DNA of 64,000 nucleotides from Maricaulis sp048268525 (GTDB taxonomy: Bacteria; Pseudomonadota; Alphaproteobacteria; Caulobacterales; Maricaulaceae): contig NZ_JBLWVH010000012.1 in NCBI RefSeq assembly GCF_048268525.1, positions 1-64,000 on the forward strand, in the 5' to 3' direction. Below are positions 53,234 through 60,545 of this stretch, in pieces (position 1 is the stretch's first letter; each line of letters begins with the position of its first letter). Below the pieces are notes generated by a model. The model was given only the letters and a program-made list of their open reading frames with translations, ran no database searches and was not told the origin of the DNA. A program made the position numbers and the translations under genes.

Positions 53234-54373
53234 TCAGAGACAGCCATAAACCGCATCGATGATCCGCACGGGTCGCGGATCACCCGCAAGGTGGTGATGC
53301 TGGCGGTTCATGACATAGGCGCCCGTGAGACCACGCACCGGATCAGCAAAGGCACACGACCCACCCCATCCGGAATGCCCGACCGTCTCGGGGGCCGGGC
53401 CATAGAAGCCCGGTTTGACATTGCGCATGATGCCGGCTCCCCAGGACAGGTCGAAAGGCAGGACCTTGTCCGGCCCGCTGACGCGCTCCTTGACCAGCGC
53501 AGCCAGAGTATCCTCCGAGAAAAAGCGCTTGCCTTCCAGTCGACCAGCGTCGGCATAGGGCGTCATCAAACGCGCCAGTGCAGGCGCTGTCGCGTGGGCA
53601 TTGGCGGCGGGGAACTCGGCCTTGCGCCATTCCGTGGCGCCCCTTCGGCCCGGCGAGGACCAGGGCTTCAGGAAGGCCAGCTCACGCGGCAGGGTCCGCT
53701 CACCCAGATCCGGGACCTGACGCGGCATGGCGTGTTCCGCGGTCCGGCCATGCTCGCTCTCGGGCAAGCCGACGTGGAAATCGATCTTGCGGGGGCCGCA
53801 GACCTCCTCGCGCAGGATAGCGCCGATTGACCGGCCATCGGTGCGGCGAGCGAGGGCATCGGCGATGAATCCGAAAGTCACCGGATGGTAGCCTGACCCG
53901 GTCCCCAGCGGCCACAAGGGCGCCTGCCGGGCCAGACGTTCCTCGATCAACCCGGCATCGAACCAGTCACCGGCATCCATTTCCTCGGCAATGCCTGACA
54001 GACCAGCCTGGTGCGACAAGGCCTCCGCCACCGTCACGGAAGATTTGCCGCCGGCGGCAAATTCCGGCCAGAAATCAGCGACCGGCGCGTCATAGGACAG
54101 GAGTCCGCGATCAACGAGACGCGCGAGTACCAAGGCTGCGATTGCTTTTCCGGTGGAATAGACGGGAACCAGCGTATCGGTCTGCCACTCGCGTGATTTC
54201 TTGCGGTCTGCCCAACCGGCATGAATATCAACGACCGTCTCACCATCCAGGGTCAGCGCGAACCCCGCGCCGATCTCGTCATGATCGGTCCAATTGGCGA
54301 GAAAGGCTTCAGCAACCGGTTCGAAACCGGTTGCGACATGGCCGTGAAGGGCTGGCAGTGTGTCGGTGTTCAT
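53234..54373 (-). CDS. Serine hydrolase of the beta-lactamase/EstB class
   Basis: 379 residues from the ATG at 54373. LVPVYSTGKAIAALVLARL contains the SxxK motif (STGK), GSGYHPVTFGFIADALA is the second-motif region where the usual YxN tyrosine is Y in GYHPV, and GHSGWGG near the end stands in place of KTG. These features fit class C beta-lactamase-like esterases (EstB and carboxylesterase VIII) rather than a true beta-lactamase. No signal peptide is visible, which favours a cytoplasmic esterase. Its start lies about 30 bases after the pdxY-like stop on the same strand, so the two may be cotranscribed. Confidence 0.87.
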   Translation of the reverse strand: MNTDTLPALHGHVATGFEPVAEAFLANWTDHDEIGAGFALTLDGETVVDIHAGWADRKKSREWQTDTLVPVYSTGKAIAALVLARLVDRGLLSYDAPVADFWPEFAAGGKSSVTVAEALSHQAGLSGIAEEMDAGDWFDAGLIEERLARQAPLWPLGTGSGYHPVTFGFIADALARRTDGRSIGAILREEVCGPRKIDFHVGLPESEHGRTAEHAMPRQVPDLGERTLPRELAFLKPWSSPGRRGATEWRKAEFPAANAHATAPALARLMTPYADAGRLEGKRFFSEDTLAALVKERVSGPDKVLPFDLSWGAGIMRNVKPGFYGPAPETVGHSGWGGSCAFADPVRGLTGAYVMNRQHHHLAGDPRPVRIIDAVYGCL

Positions 54374-54405
54374 GTCGCACTGGCTAACGCGTGCCGCGAT
54401 AGCGA

Positions 54406-55281
54406 TCAAGCGAACTGGACGGCCTCGGCCTGCAAAGTCAGGAGCGGCGTCGAAAGAACCTCCAAGGCCGCCACCAGGGGCAGTTCCGGAGCGCGCCACT
54501 CATTGGCCCGCATCACGAGGCTTACCGTCGCCGCGACCGCGTGCTCCAGCGCCTGCCGGGCGCTGTCTCCCGCCATCAGCCGACCTGCGAAGGCCGCGGT
54601 TAGCACGTCGCCCGTGCCGTTGGGTGCTTTCGGGACTCTCTCGTGTGTAACCAGCCAGGCTTCAGAACTGTCGACATACAGGACACCAATCTGCCCGTGC
54701 CGGGGCAGGGACGAGACCAGGACCGGCCTGTCCATGGCGCGCGCCGCACGGACGATCGACGCCAGGTCAGTCAACGGTCGACCGGTGATATGGCCGAGTT
54801 CGAACAGGTTGGGTGTGACCAGATCGGCGCGACTGACCAGCTGGTCCTTGATCGCCGCGGCGATGGCCGGGGCTACATACAGGCCGCCCGGCGCGTCTCC
54901 CATGATCGGGTCGACTATGATGGTCGGCGTCGGGGCAAAGGCTTTGACGCCCTTGTTGGTTCGGCGCCCCTTGCGAACCACGTCAATCACAGCGGCGGTA
55001 TCGAAGACCTGCCCGACATCGGCAAAATAGCCCGTCAGAACAATATCGGTGATGTCGAGAAGTCCCTGGTCGGCGATTCCTGACAGGACACCCTCGAACT
55101 GATCCTGCTCGACCGCGCTGCCGCCCGGGACACCCCAGCCGGGATGCCGGCCGAACAACACTGTCGGGACCAGCATGGTGTCAATTCCCGCCGCATTGAG
55201 CACACGTTGGGACGCACCTCCCCCGACAGGAGAGGCCGCCACGTGACTGGAAAGGATCAGCGCCATCGGCATGGAATTCAT
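54406..55281 (-). CDS. pdxY: Pyridoxal kinase-like protein
   Basis: 291 residues. RVLNAAGIDTMLVPTVLFGRHPGWG, GYFADVGQVFDTAAVI and IIVDPIMGDAPGGLYV are the pyridoxal kinase blocks, DLVTPNLFELGHITGRPL is the core ribokinase-like segment, and APNGTGDVLTAAFAGRL is the phosphate-binding anion hole with the catalytic Asp (GTGD). It phosphorylates pyridoxal in the salvage of vitamin B6. It reads away from the CitE-like gene, with 45 bases between the starts. Confidence 0.92.
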   Translation of the reverse strand: MNSMPMALILSSHVAASPVGGGASQRVLNAAGIDTMLVPTVLFGRHPGWGVPGGSAVEQDQFEGVLSGIADQGLLDITDIVLTGYFADVGQVFDTAAVIDVVRKGRRTNKGVKAFAPTPTIIVDPIMGDAPGGLYVAPAIAAAIKDQLVSRADLVTPNLFELGHITGRPLTDLASIVRAARAMDRPVLVSSLPRHGQIGVLYVDSSEAWLVTHERVPKAPNGTGDVLTAAFAGRLMAGDSARQALEHAVAATVSLVMRANEWRAPELPLVAALEVLSTPLLTLQAEAVQFA

Positions 55282-55326
55282 GCTATATCCAAAACCTCCC
55301 CGAGCAGAAGCCCCGGAAACGACTTG

Positions 55327-56175
55327 ATGCGACGATTGATCCGTTCAGCGCTTTTTGTCCCCGCCTCCAAAGCCAGGGCCATCGAAAAGGCTGCCCATGT
55401 CGGCGCCGACCTCCTCATCCTCGATCTGGAAGACGCCGTTGGCCCTGATGAAAAAGCCGAAGCCCGCGAAGCCGTGGAGGCCGCGATGCGCAGCTGGGAC
55501 GCGTCAGGATCGGTACGCGCCGTGCGGATCAATGCGCTGGACAGCGAGTGGGGTGCGGCGGACATGCGGGCCGCCGCGCGCGCCGACGCAATTGTCCTGC
55601 CGAAAGTCGAACAGGTCGGCGATCTGCACGCTGCCCGGTCGGCGCTCAGCTCGCACGGATCGTCGATTCCCATTTGGGCAATGATTGAGACTCCACGTGC
55701 ACTTTTGGCGCTGAATGCCATTTCCAGCGCAGTCGGAACCGGTCTTGCCGGCCTGATCGCGGGGACCAATGATCTTTGCAAGGAGTTGCGCTGCTCGTCG
55801 GAACATGACCGGCTCGCCCTGATTCCACACCTGGTCAACATGGTGGGTGCGGCGCGAGCTCGCGATCTGTATGTTCTGGACGGCGTTTATAATCATTTCC
55901 GTGATCCGAAGGGGTTCAGGGCCGAAGCTGAACAGGGACGCGCCCTTGGATTTGATGGCAAGTCCCTGATCCATCCCGGCCAGGTCGATCTTGCGCATCT
56001 TTATTTCGGGCCAACCGCCCGTGATCTCGAACATGCGGCGAAGATTGTTGCCGCGTTCGCAAGCCCGGAAAATGCCGGCAAGGGCGTGATTTCCCTGGAT
56101 GGGGACATGGTTGAGCGCCTGCATCTGGAGGCAGCCCGGGCGCTGCTGTCGACCGCCAGCGAAAACGATTCCTGA
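55327..56175 (+). CDS. HpcH/HpaI-type lyase, CitE-like
   Basis: 282 residues from the ATG at 55327. RSALFVPASKARAIEKAAHVGADLLILDLEDAVGPDEKAEAR is the N-terminal (beta/alpha)8 signature, with the metal-binding acids in LDLEDAV and IETPRALL. The remainder includes GLIAGTNDLCKELRC and the GFDGKSLIHPGQV block. The family includes citrate lyase beta, malyl-CoA lyase and citramalyl-CoA lyase. It lacks partners (citD, citF), so a CoA-thioester lyase such as citramalyl-CoA or malyl-CoA type is more likely. Confidence 0.9.
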   Translation: MRRLIRSALFVPASKARAIEKAAHVGADLLILDLEDAVGPDEKAEAREAVEAAMRSWDASGSVRAVRINALDSEWGAADMRAAARADAIVLPKVEQVGDLHAARSALSSHGSSIPIWAMIETPRALLALNAISSAVGTGLAGLIAGTNDLCKELRCSSEHDRLALIPHLVNMVGAARARDLYVLDGVYNHFRDPKGFRAEAEQGRALGFDGKSLIHPGQVDLAHLYFGPTARDLEHAAKIVAAFASPENAGKGVISLDGDMVERLHLEAARALLSTASENDS

Positions 56176-56260
56176 TGCGCGAAATGCAGGCAAAAAGCAG
56201 ACCAAGACTTGATGTTGCAGCACAAGACCGGCTTTCATGGTCGCGCTTGAGGGACCTTAA

Positions 56261-56614
56261 ATGACCGATTCGACGATTATCTGGCACAATCCACGCTGTT
56301 CGAAATCCCGGCAAACGCTGGCATTGCTCGAAGCGCGCGGCGGCAATCTGGAAGTTCGTGACTATACGGAAGACATGCCGAGCGTCGCCGAGTTGAAATC
56401 GGTGATGAAGAAGCTCGGCTTCGTGTCCGCGCACGAGTGGTTGCGCAAGGCAGAACCCGATTACCGGGAACTTGGCCTGAAGGCGATCGAAGATGAAGAA
56501 GCGTTGTTCAAGGCGATGGCCAAATATCCGAAGCTGATTGAGCGCCCGGTCGTTATTCACGGCGATCGCGCGATGATCGGCCGGCCGCCGGAACAGGTAC
56601 TCGAGCTGTTCTGA
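56261..56614 (+). CDS. arsC: Arsenate reductase (ArsC, glutaredoxin type)
   Basis: 117 residues. IIWHNPRCSKSRQTLALLEARG gives the active Cys13 and the Arg-rich helix start of ArsC, YTEDMPSVAELKSVMKKLG is the middle helix, and LIERPVVIHGDRAMIGRPPEQV is the C-terminal block with the arginines that bind arsenate. It reduces arsenate using glutaredoxin. No arsenite exporter or arsR is next to it. The gene is convergent with the DUF4166 gene. Confidence 0.92.
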   Translation: MTDSTIIWHNPRCSKSRQTLALLEARGGNLEVRDYTEDMPSVAELKSVMKKLGFVSAHEWLRKAEPDYRELGLKAIEDEEALFKAMAKYPKLIERPVVIHGDRAMIGRPPEQVLELF

Positions 56615-56623
56615 GGATTGCCG

Positions 56624-57154
56624 TCAGTCGGCTGCGACCCCCAGCCTTCCCCGATAGTGAATGATGAGGCCGACCAGCGGCAGGCTGAGCGCGACGTCGA
56701 ATAGGTGTGTCTCAGCCTCTGCCCGTTCGGTTGCAGATATCTTTGGCGAGACGGGCCCGGGCAATTCGACACCCCACAGCGCCACGCCAGCCTGATCAAA
56801 ATGCAGCACGCCAGCGTCGACACGCAGGGTAAATCTCAGTTTGAATGGCCCGAAGCGCTCGGTCAGACAGACCCCGGACCGGCCCTGGACGGTCGCGAAA
56901 TGACGCCCGTCATACCAGCGCTCGAGCAACTCGCCTGATCCGGCAGTGCTGACCTTGACCAGGGCTGACTGCCGCTGTCCGGCACGGGGCAGTCCGAGTA
57001 TTCGGGCAATCAGCCTGGCCAACGGGTTGGCGCCTCGCACAACGTCGACCCGACCTTCAAGGAGCACAATCGGGTCCGGTGAGTGAAGGTGGCGGGTAAC
57101 CGGGGAAAGCGTTTCCCAGTCAGGACCCAGAAGAGCCTTGTACAAATGCGTCAT
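56624..57154 (-). CDS. DUF4166 domain protein
   Basis: 176 residues. LYKALLGPDWETLSPVTRHLH, VDVVRGANPLARLIARILGLPRAGQ, ERWYDGRHFATVQ, RFGPFKLRFTLRVDAG and SLPLVGLIIHYRGRL match DUF4166, a beta-rich cup-like domain sometimes fused to saccharopine-dehydrogenase or membrane proteins. No enzymatic role is established. It lies nine bases downstream of the GbsR/MarR gene and is likely cotranscribed with it, so the regulator may control it. Confidence 0.85.
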   Translation of the reverse strand: MTHLYKALLGPDWETLSPVTRHLHSPDPIVLLEGRVDVVRGANPLARLIARILGLPRAGQRQSALVKVSTAGSGELLERWYDGRHFATVQGRSGVCLTERFGPFKLRFTLRVDAGVLHFDQAGVALWGVELPGPVSPKISATERAEAETHLFDVALSLPLVGLIIHYRGRLGVAAD

Positions 57155-57163
57155 GGCGGGAGA

Positions 57164-57688
57164 TCAGCTACCGACGAAGCGGGAGATCTTCGTCCCCAGC
57201 CCCATTAGTTTCACAAGTGTCCCTTGGGGCAGTTTCTTTATCTGGGCGTACCAGCCGTCCAGGTTCGAAACGAACCCTTCCATCCGCCTTAGCCTGTCGC
57301 GCGCCAGGTGAGGCGTATCGGGATCAGCATCGGCGGCATCGGCACATTCCCTCAGGATTTCGATCATGGGGTCGATTTCCCTCTGTTTCCGGGCCTCGGC
57401 GATCGCCATCAACATGTCCCAGGGCTCGTGGGTCGCGCTGAAATGGTCCCGACGATCGCCCAGCACGTGCTCGCGCCGCACCAGACCGAGCGTCTGTAGC
57501 TCTTTCAAGGAGTTCGACACATTGGACCGGGCAATCTGCAGGACTTCGGTGATGTCTTCAGCATGCAGGGGGTTTTCGGCGAGGTAGAGGAGGGCATGTA
57601 TCTGCGCGATGGAGCGGTTGACGCCCCAGCGCGCGCCCATCTCACCCCAGTGGAGAATGAAACGCTGCATCGGTGCAGAGAGCTTCAT
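57164..57688 (-). CDS. GbsR/MarR family transcriptional regulator
   Basis: 174 residues. MKLSAPMQRFILHWGEMGARWGVNRSIAQIHALLYLAENPLHAEDITEVLQIARSNVSNSLKELQTLGLV is the GbsR-type winged helix, in which ARSNVSNSLKEL is the recognition helix. A wing RREHVLGDRRDHF follows. The C-terminal helices form the dimer domain. GbsR proteins can respond to choline or glycine betaine, but there is no betaine gene beside it, and the ligand is open. Confidence 0.87.
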   Translation of the reverse strand: MKLSAPMQRFILHWGEMGARWGVNRSIAQIHALLYLAENPLHAEDITEVLQIARSNVSNSLKELQTLGLVRREHVLGDRRDHFSATHEPWDMLMAIAEARKQREIDPMIEILRECADAADADPDTPHLARDRLRRMEGFVSNLDGWYAQIKKLPQGTLVKLMGLGTKISRFVGS

Positions 57689-57772
57689 GGCGGCTTCTTC
57701 TCTTTCTGTTCAGACAGAAACTACCATGGTCAATAGCACCTGTCGCGGGACGGCATGACGCAGCAGGCCGTG

Positions 57773-58678
57773 TCAGTCGGTCGGATTGTCGAGGACGTCC
57801 CGGATGGCATCGCCCAGCAAGACGGCTTCTTCGGCCCGGGCCGAGCCCTTGCGCCAGGCGACTCCGATCTCACGACCGGCGACCGGCGGGTCGAATGCCC
57901 TCACTTCCAGTCCCATACGGTCAACAAGGCCCGCATCCACAGCCATCCTCGGCAGGAGCGTCGCGCCCAGGCCCGACTTGACCATGTGAACCAGCGTGTG
58001 AAGGCTTGTCGCCGCGAAGTCAGAGCGCGCCGAGCCAGTCGAGCAGGCAGCGAGGGCGTGGTCACGAAGGCAATGCCCGTCTTCCAGCAGCAATAACGGC
58101 TCGTCGGTCAGATCCTTTGGAGACAGTGTCGCCTTGCCGGCAAGCGGATGACCTGGCGGCCCGGCAAACAGGAACTCGTCCGACCAGACCGCATGCGTTT
58201 CAATCAGAGCGGCATCGTAGGGAAGCGCAATCAGGGCCGCATCGATCCGACGGTCGCGCAAGGCGTCGAGCAGTCGGTCGGTCAGATCTTCACGCAGGAA
58301 TAGTTCGAGGTCGGGATATCGCACACGAAGGGCCGGCAGGACCTGCGGCAACAAGAATGGCGCGATCGTCGGTATGACACCCAACTTGAAGGGTCCGGAC
58401 AATGGTTCGCCGGCGGCTTGAGCGGCAACCACCAGATCTTCTGCCTCAGTCATGACGCGTTGGGCCCGCTCGAGCACCGCATCGCCGGCTGGTGTCAGCA
58501 CGGCGCCTCGAGCACCGCGCTCGACGAGGACCGTTCCAAGGATGGATTCCAGCTCCTTGATCGCTGCGCTCAGGGTCGGCTGCGTCACAAAGACAGCTTC
58601 GGCCGCCCTGGAGAAACTGCCATGCTCTGCAAGGGCGATAATGAATTGTAGTTGGCGGAGTGTGGGGAGCTGCGTCAT
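57773..58678 (-). CDS. oxyR: Hydrogen peroxide sensor OxyR (LysR family)
   Basis: 301 residues. The LysR helix-turn-helix spans GSFSRAAEAVFVTQPTLSAAIKELESILG. LLLLEDGHCLRDHALAAC preserves the redox cysteine pair with the same nine-residue spacing as E. coli OxyR (here Cys203 and Cys212). It should therefore form an intramolecular disulphide with peroxide and activate defence genes. It reads away from ahpC-ahpD, and an OxyR-type site lies in its own promoter region. Confidence 0.95.
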   Translation of the reverse strand: MTQLPTLRQLQFIIALAEHGSFSRAAEAVFVTQPTLSAAIKELESILGTVLVERGARGAVLTPAGDAVLERAQRVMTEAEDLVVAAQAAGEPLSGPFKLGVIPTIAPFLLPQVLPALRVRYPDLELFLREDLTDRLLDALRDRRIDAALIALPYDAALIETHAVWSDEFLFAGPPGHPLAGKATLSPKDLTDEPLLLLEDGHCLRDHALAACSTGSARSDFAATSLHTLVHMVKSGLGATLLPRMAVDAGLVDRMGLEVRAFDPPVAGREIGVAWRKGSARAEEAVLLGDAIRDVLDNPTD

Positions 58679-58682
58679 TGCT

Positions 58683-58732
58683 ATTGATATTACCTATGAC
58701 TTCCCCAAAAACAATCCATTGGATTTATCCAA
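58683..58732. promoter_or_regulatory. Candidate OxyR operator and adjacent dyad
   Basis: ATTGATATTACCTAT (58683-58697) matches the ATAG-N-T-N3-A-N-CTAT core in all but one fixed position, five bases upstream of the oxyR start. A perfect dyad TTGGATTTATCCAA follows at 58719-58732 with a T-N11-A-like spacing. The first site overlaps the oxyR ribosome site or promoter (autoregulation), and the second is placed to activate ahpC. Confidence 0.55.
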
Positions 58733-58800
58733 AGTCAGGCGTCACATCGGCGCCATCAATCAAGGCCGGCGCTTAAGCCGGTCAGTTCAACTGGAGAGAC

Positions 58801-59349
58801 ATGATGCTGGGTATCGGCGAAAAACTTCCTGATTTCGAAATTGTCGGCGTGAAGCCGGGCTTCAATGCGCACGAGGAAAACGGCAATTCGGCGTTTGAGC
58901 CGATCAACCAGGAAAGCTTCGAGGGCAAGTGGAAGGTCATCTTCTTCTATCCGAAGGACTTCACCTTTGTCTGCCCGACCGAGATTGTCGCTTTTGCCAA
59001 TCTGGCTGAAGAGTTCGCAGATCGTGATGCCGTGGTCATGGGCGGTTCGTCGGACAATGAGTTCTGCAAGCTGGCCTGGCGCCGTGAGCACCCGGATCTC
59101 GACAAGCTCGGCATGTGGCAGTTTGCTGACACCACCGGTTCGCTGATCGACAGCCTTGGCATCCGCTCTGAAGAGGGCGTCGCCTATCGCGCCACCTTCA
59201 TTGTCGATCCGCACAATGTGATCCAGCACGTCTACGTGACCAACCTCAATGTCGGCCGCAATCCGGAAGACACGTTGCGCGTCCTCGACGCCCTTCAGAC
59301 GGACGAGCTTTGCCCGTGCAACCGTCCGGTTGGCGGCGACACGCTGTAA
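58801..59349 (+). CDS. ahpC: Peroxiredoxin AhpC (AhpC/TSA family)
   Basis: 182 residues (an ATG one codon later is equally possible). The peroxidatic cysteine is Cys58 in DFTFVCPTEI, with the active-site proline and threonine before it. Resolving cysteines Cys171 and Cys173 lie in DELCPCNRPVGG at the C-terminus. GEKLPDF and SSDNEFCKLAWRR fit the family. It detoxifies peroxides. The placement upstream of ahpD, as in actinobacteria, implies AhpD supplies electrons, because no ahpF is present here. Confidence 0.94.
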   Translation: MMLGIGEKLPDFEIVGVKPGFNAHEENGNSAFEPINQESFEGKWKVIFFYPKDFTFVCPTEIVAFANLAEEFADRDAVVMGGSSDNEFCKLAWRREHPDLDKLGMWQFADTTGSLIDSLGIRSEEGVAYRATFIVDPHNVIQHVYVTNLNVGRNPEDTLRVLDALQTDELCPCNRPVGGDTL

Positions 59350-59359
59350 CGACGAAACA

Positions 59360-59441
59360 CGCTGATGGCCCCTCCCTCCGGCGGGCCATCAGCATTTCCC
59401 CGGAGCTGCCGCTCAGGTGTGCCTGGCACACAGCTCCGGGG
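59360..59441 (+). repeat. Two consecutive hairpins between ahpC and ahpD
   Basis: First hairpin: GCTGATGGCC and GGCCATCAGC at 59361-59393 with a GC-rich loop. The second is composite: outer arms CCCCGGAGCTG (from 59398) and CAGCTCCGGGG (to 59441), with an inner perfect GTGTGCC-T-GGCACAC hairpin stacked on the 3' arm and an unpaired CCGCTCAG bulge on the 5' side. Neither has a T-run, so they may be processing or stability elements rather than a simple terminator. Confidence 0.6.
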
Positions 59442-59500
59442 AACCCCATTCAATATTTGCGAATGCGTGTCAAACGCATAACTGATCACAGGAGTATGTG

Positions 59501-60022
59501 ATGTCGATTGATGCCCTCAAAAATGAGCTGCCTGACTACGCCAAGGACCTGAAGCTCAACCTGTCTTCGCTGGGTCGCGAGACCGAGCTCGATGACCAGA
59601 AAAAGTGGGGCACATTCCTCGCATCGGCACACGCCATCGGCGAACCCCGGACCCTGGCAGCCATCAAGGCCGAGGCCGAAGCCCGACTGAGCGATGAAGC
59701 GCTGGGCGCCGCCAAGGCAGCGTCTGCGATCATGGGCATGAACAATGTCTATTACCGCTTCGTCCACCTGTCGAAGAACAAGGAATACGGGACGCTTCCG
59801 GCCAAGCTGCGCATGAACATCCTTGCCAATCCCGGCGTCGACAAGGCCGATTTCGAGCTATGGTCACTGGCAGTTTCCGCGATCAATGGCTGTGGCCTGT
59901 GCATCGACAGCCATGAGGCCGAGCTGCGCAAGCACGGGCTGACCACCACCCAAATCCAGGCCGCCGTGCGGATTGCCGCGACCGTCAATGCCGTTGCGGC
60001 GGTATTGGCCGCAGAAGCCTGA
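59501..60022 (+). CDS. ahpD: Alkyl hydroperoxide reductase AhpD
   Basis: 173 residues from the ATG at 59501 with CAGGAG upstream. The redox site INGCGLCIDSHEAEL carries Cys131, Cys134 and His138, nearly the same positions as in Mycobacterium AhpD, along with a conserved Glu region upstream (about 118). The all-helical AhpD fold is expected. It reduces AhpC, probably with lipoamide-linked partners. It follows ahpC after a hairpin-rich spacer of 151 bases. Confidence 0.95.
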   Translation: MSIDALKNELPDYAKDLKLNLSSLGRETELDDQKKWGTFLASAHAIGEPRTLAAIKAEAEARLSDEALGAAKAASAIMGMNNVYYRFVHLSKNKEYGTLPAKLRMNILANPGVDKADFELWSLAVSAINGCGLCIDSHEAELRKHGLTTTQIQAAVRIAATVNAVAAVLAAEA

Positions 60023-60041
60023 CTTTTCCCTCTACGACGCA

Positions 60042-60072
60042 ATTGGGGGCAGCCTCAACAACTGCCCCCAAT
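60042..60072 (+). terminator. Hairpin at the end of ahpD
   Basis: TTGGGGGCAG and CTGCCCCCAA arms with a nine-base loop, 20 bases past the ahpD stop. The T-run is weak, so it may act as a transcript-end stabiliser or an incomplete terminator. Confidence 0.65.
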
Positions 60073-60113
60073 AGGCTGATAGAAGCTTCAAAAACGAGTT
60101 ACCCACAGCCCAG

Positions 60114-60141
60114 TTGATTCTCCAAAATAAGTCCGTATAAT
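60114..60141 (+). promoter_or_regulatory. Strong sigma70-like promoter reading into the 60148 gene
   Basis: TTGATT (60114-60119), a 16-base spacer and perfect TATAAT (60136-60141). The expected start of transcription at about 60148 coincides with the ATG of the next gene, which has no ribosome site. Confidence 0.6.
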
Positions 60142-60147
60142 GAGCGT

Positions 60148-60450
60148 ATGTCCATGATTGACCATACGCTCGACCCGCTGCCTCGTCGCTCCACCCGCAC
60201 GGACCATGATGTCCGTGGCGGACAGATCTGGTTTTCGCGCGACACGATCAACAAGGCCCGCAGCCATGCCGATGAGTCCTGGCTGCAGGCGTCCCGGACC
60301 GCGCAGGTTGGTGCCGGCATGGCCTTTCTTGGCCTCGTGCTGGGCAGTGGCAATATCGGATCGCTCCTGATCCTGGCCGGTCTTGTTGCGATCCTCAGCA
60401 ATATGCCTGCCCTGATCCTGAAGGCGACCTACGCCTCCAAGGCGGACTAA
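60148..60450 (+). CDS. Small membrane protein, possibly leaderless mRNA
   Basis: 100 residues. A polar head (SMIDHTLDPLPRRSTRTDHDVRGGQIWFSRDTINKARSHADESW) precedes two hydrophobic stretches (VGAGMAFLGLVLGSGNIGSLLILAGLVAILS). No family is recognised. The ATG lies seven bases after a perfect TATAAT box and has no Shine-Dalgarno, so the mRNA may start at the ATG. Alternatively ATG at 60154 is used. Confidence 0.68.
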   Translation: MSMIDHTLDPLPRRSTRTDHDVRGGQIWFSRDTINKARSHADESWLQASRTAQVGAGMAFLGLVLGSGNIGSLLILAGLVAILSNMPALILKATYASKAD

Positions 60451-60478
60451 CCACCACCCCGAACGATTGACCCGGTCG

Positions 60479-60498
60479 ACGCACACTCTAGTGTGCGT
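60479..60498. repeat. Perfect 20-base dyad upstream of the symporter gene
   Basis: ACGCACACT-CT-AGTGTGCGT, a 9+2+9 inverted repeat, 48 bases before the symporter ATG and 29 bases after the preceding stop codon. No T-run follows, so it looks like an operator rather than a terminator. Confidence 0.7.
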
Positions 60499-60545
60499 TC
60501 CGATACGCGTGCGCCCAAGGCATGCGGACTTCGGGGAGAGATTTC

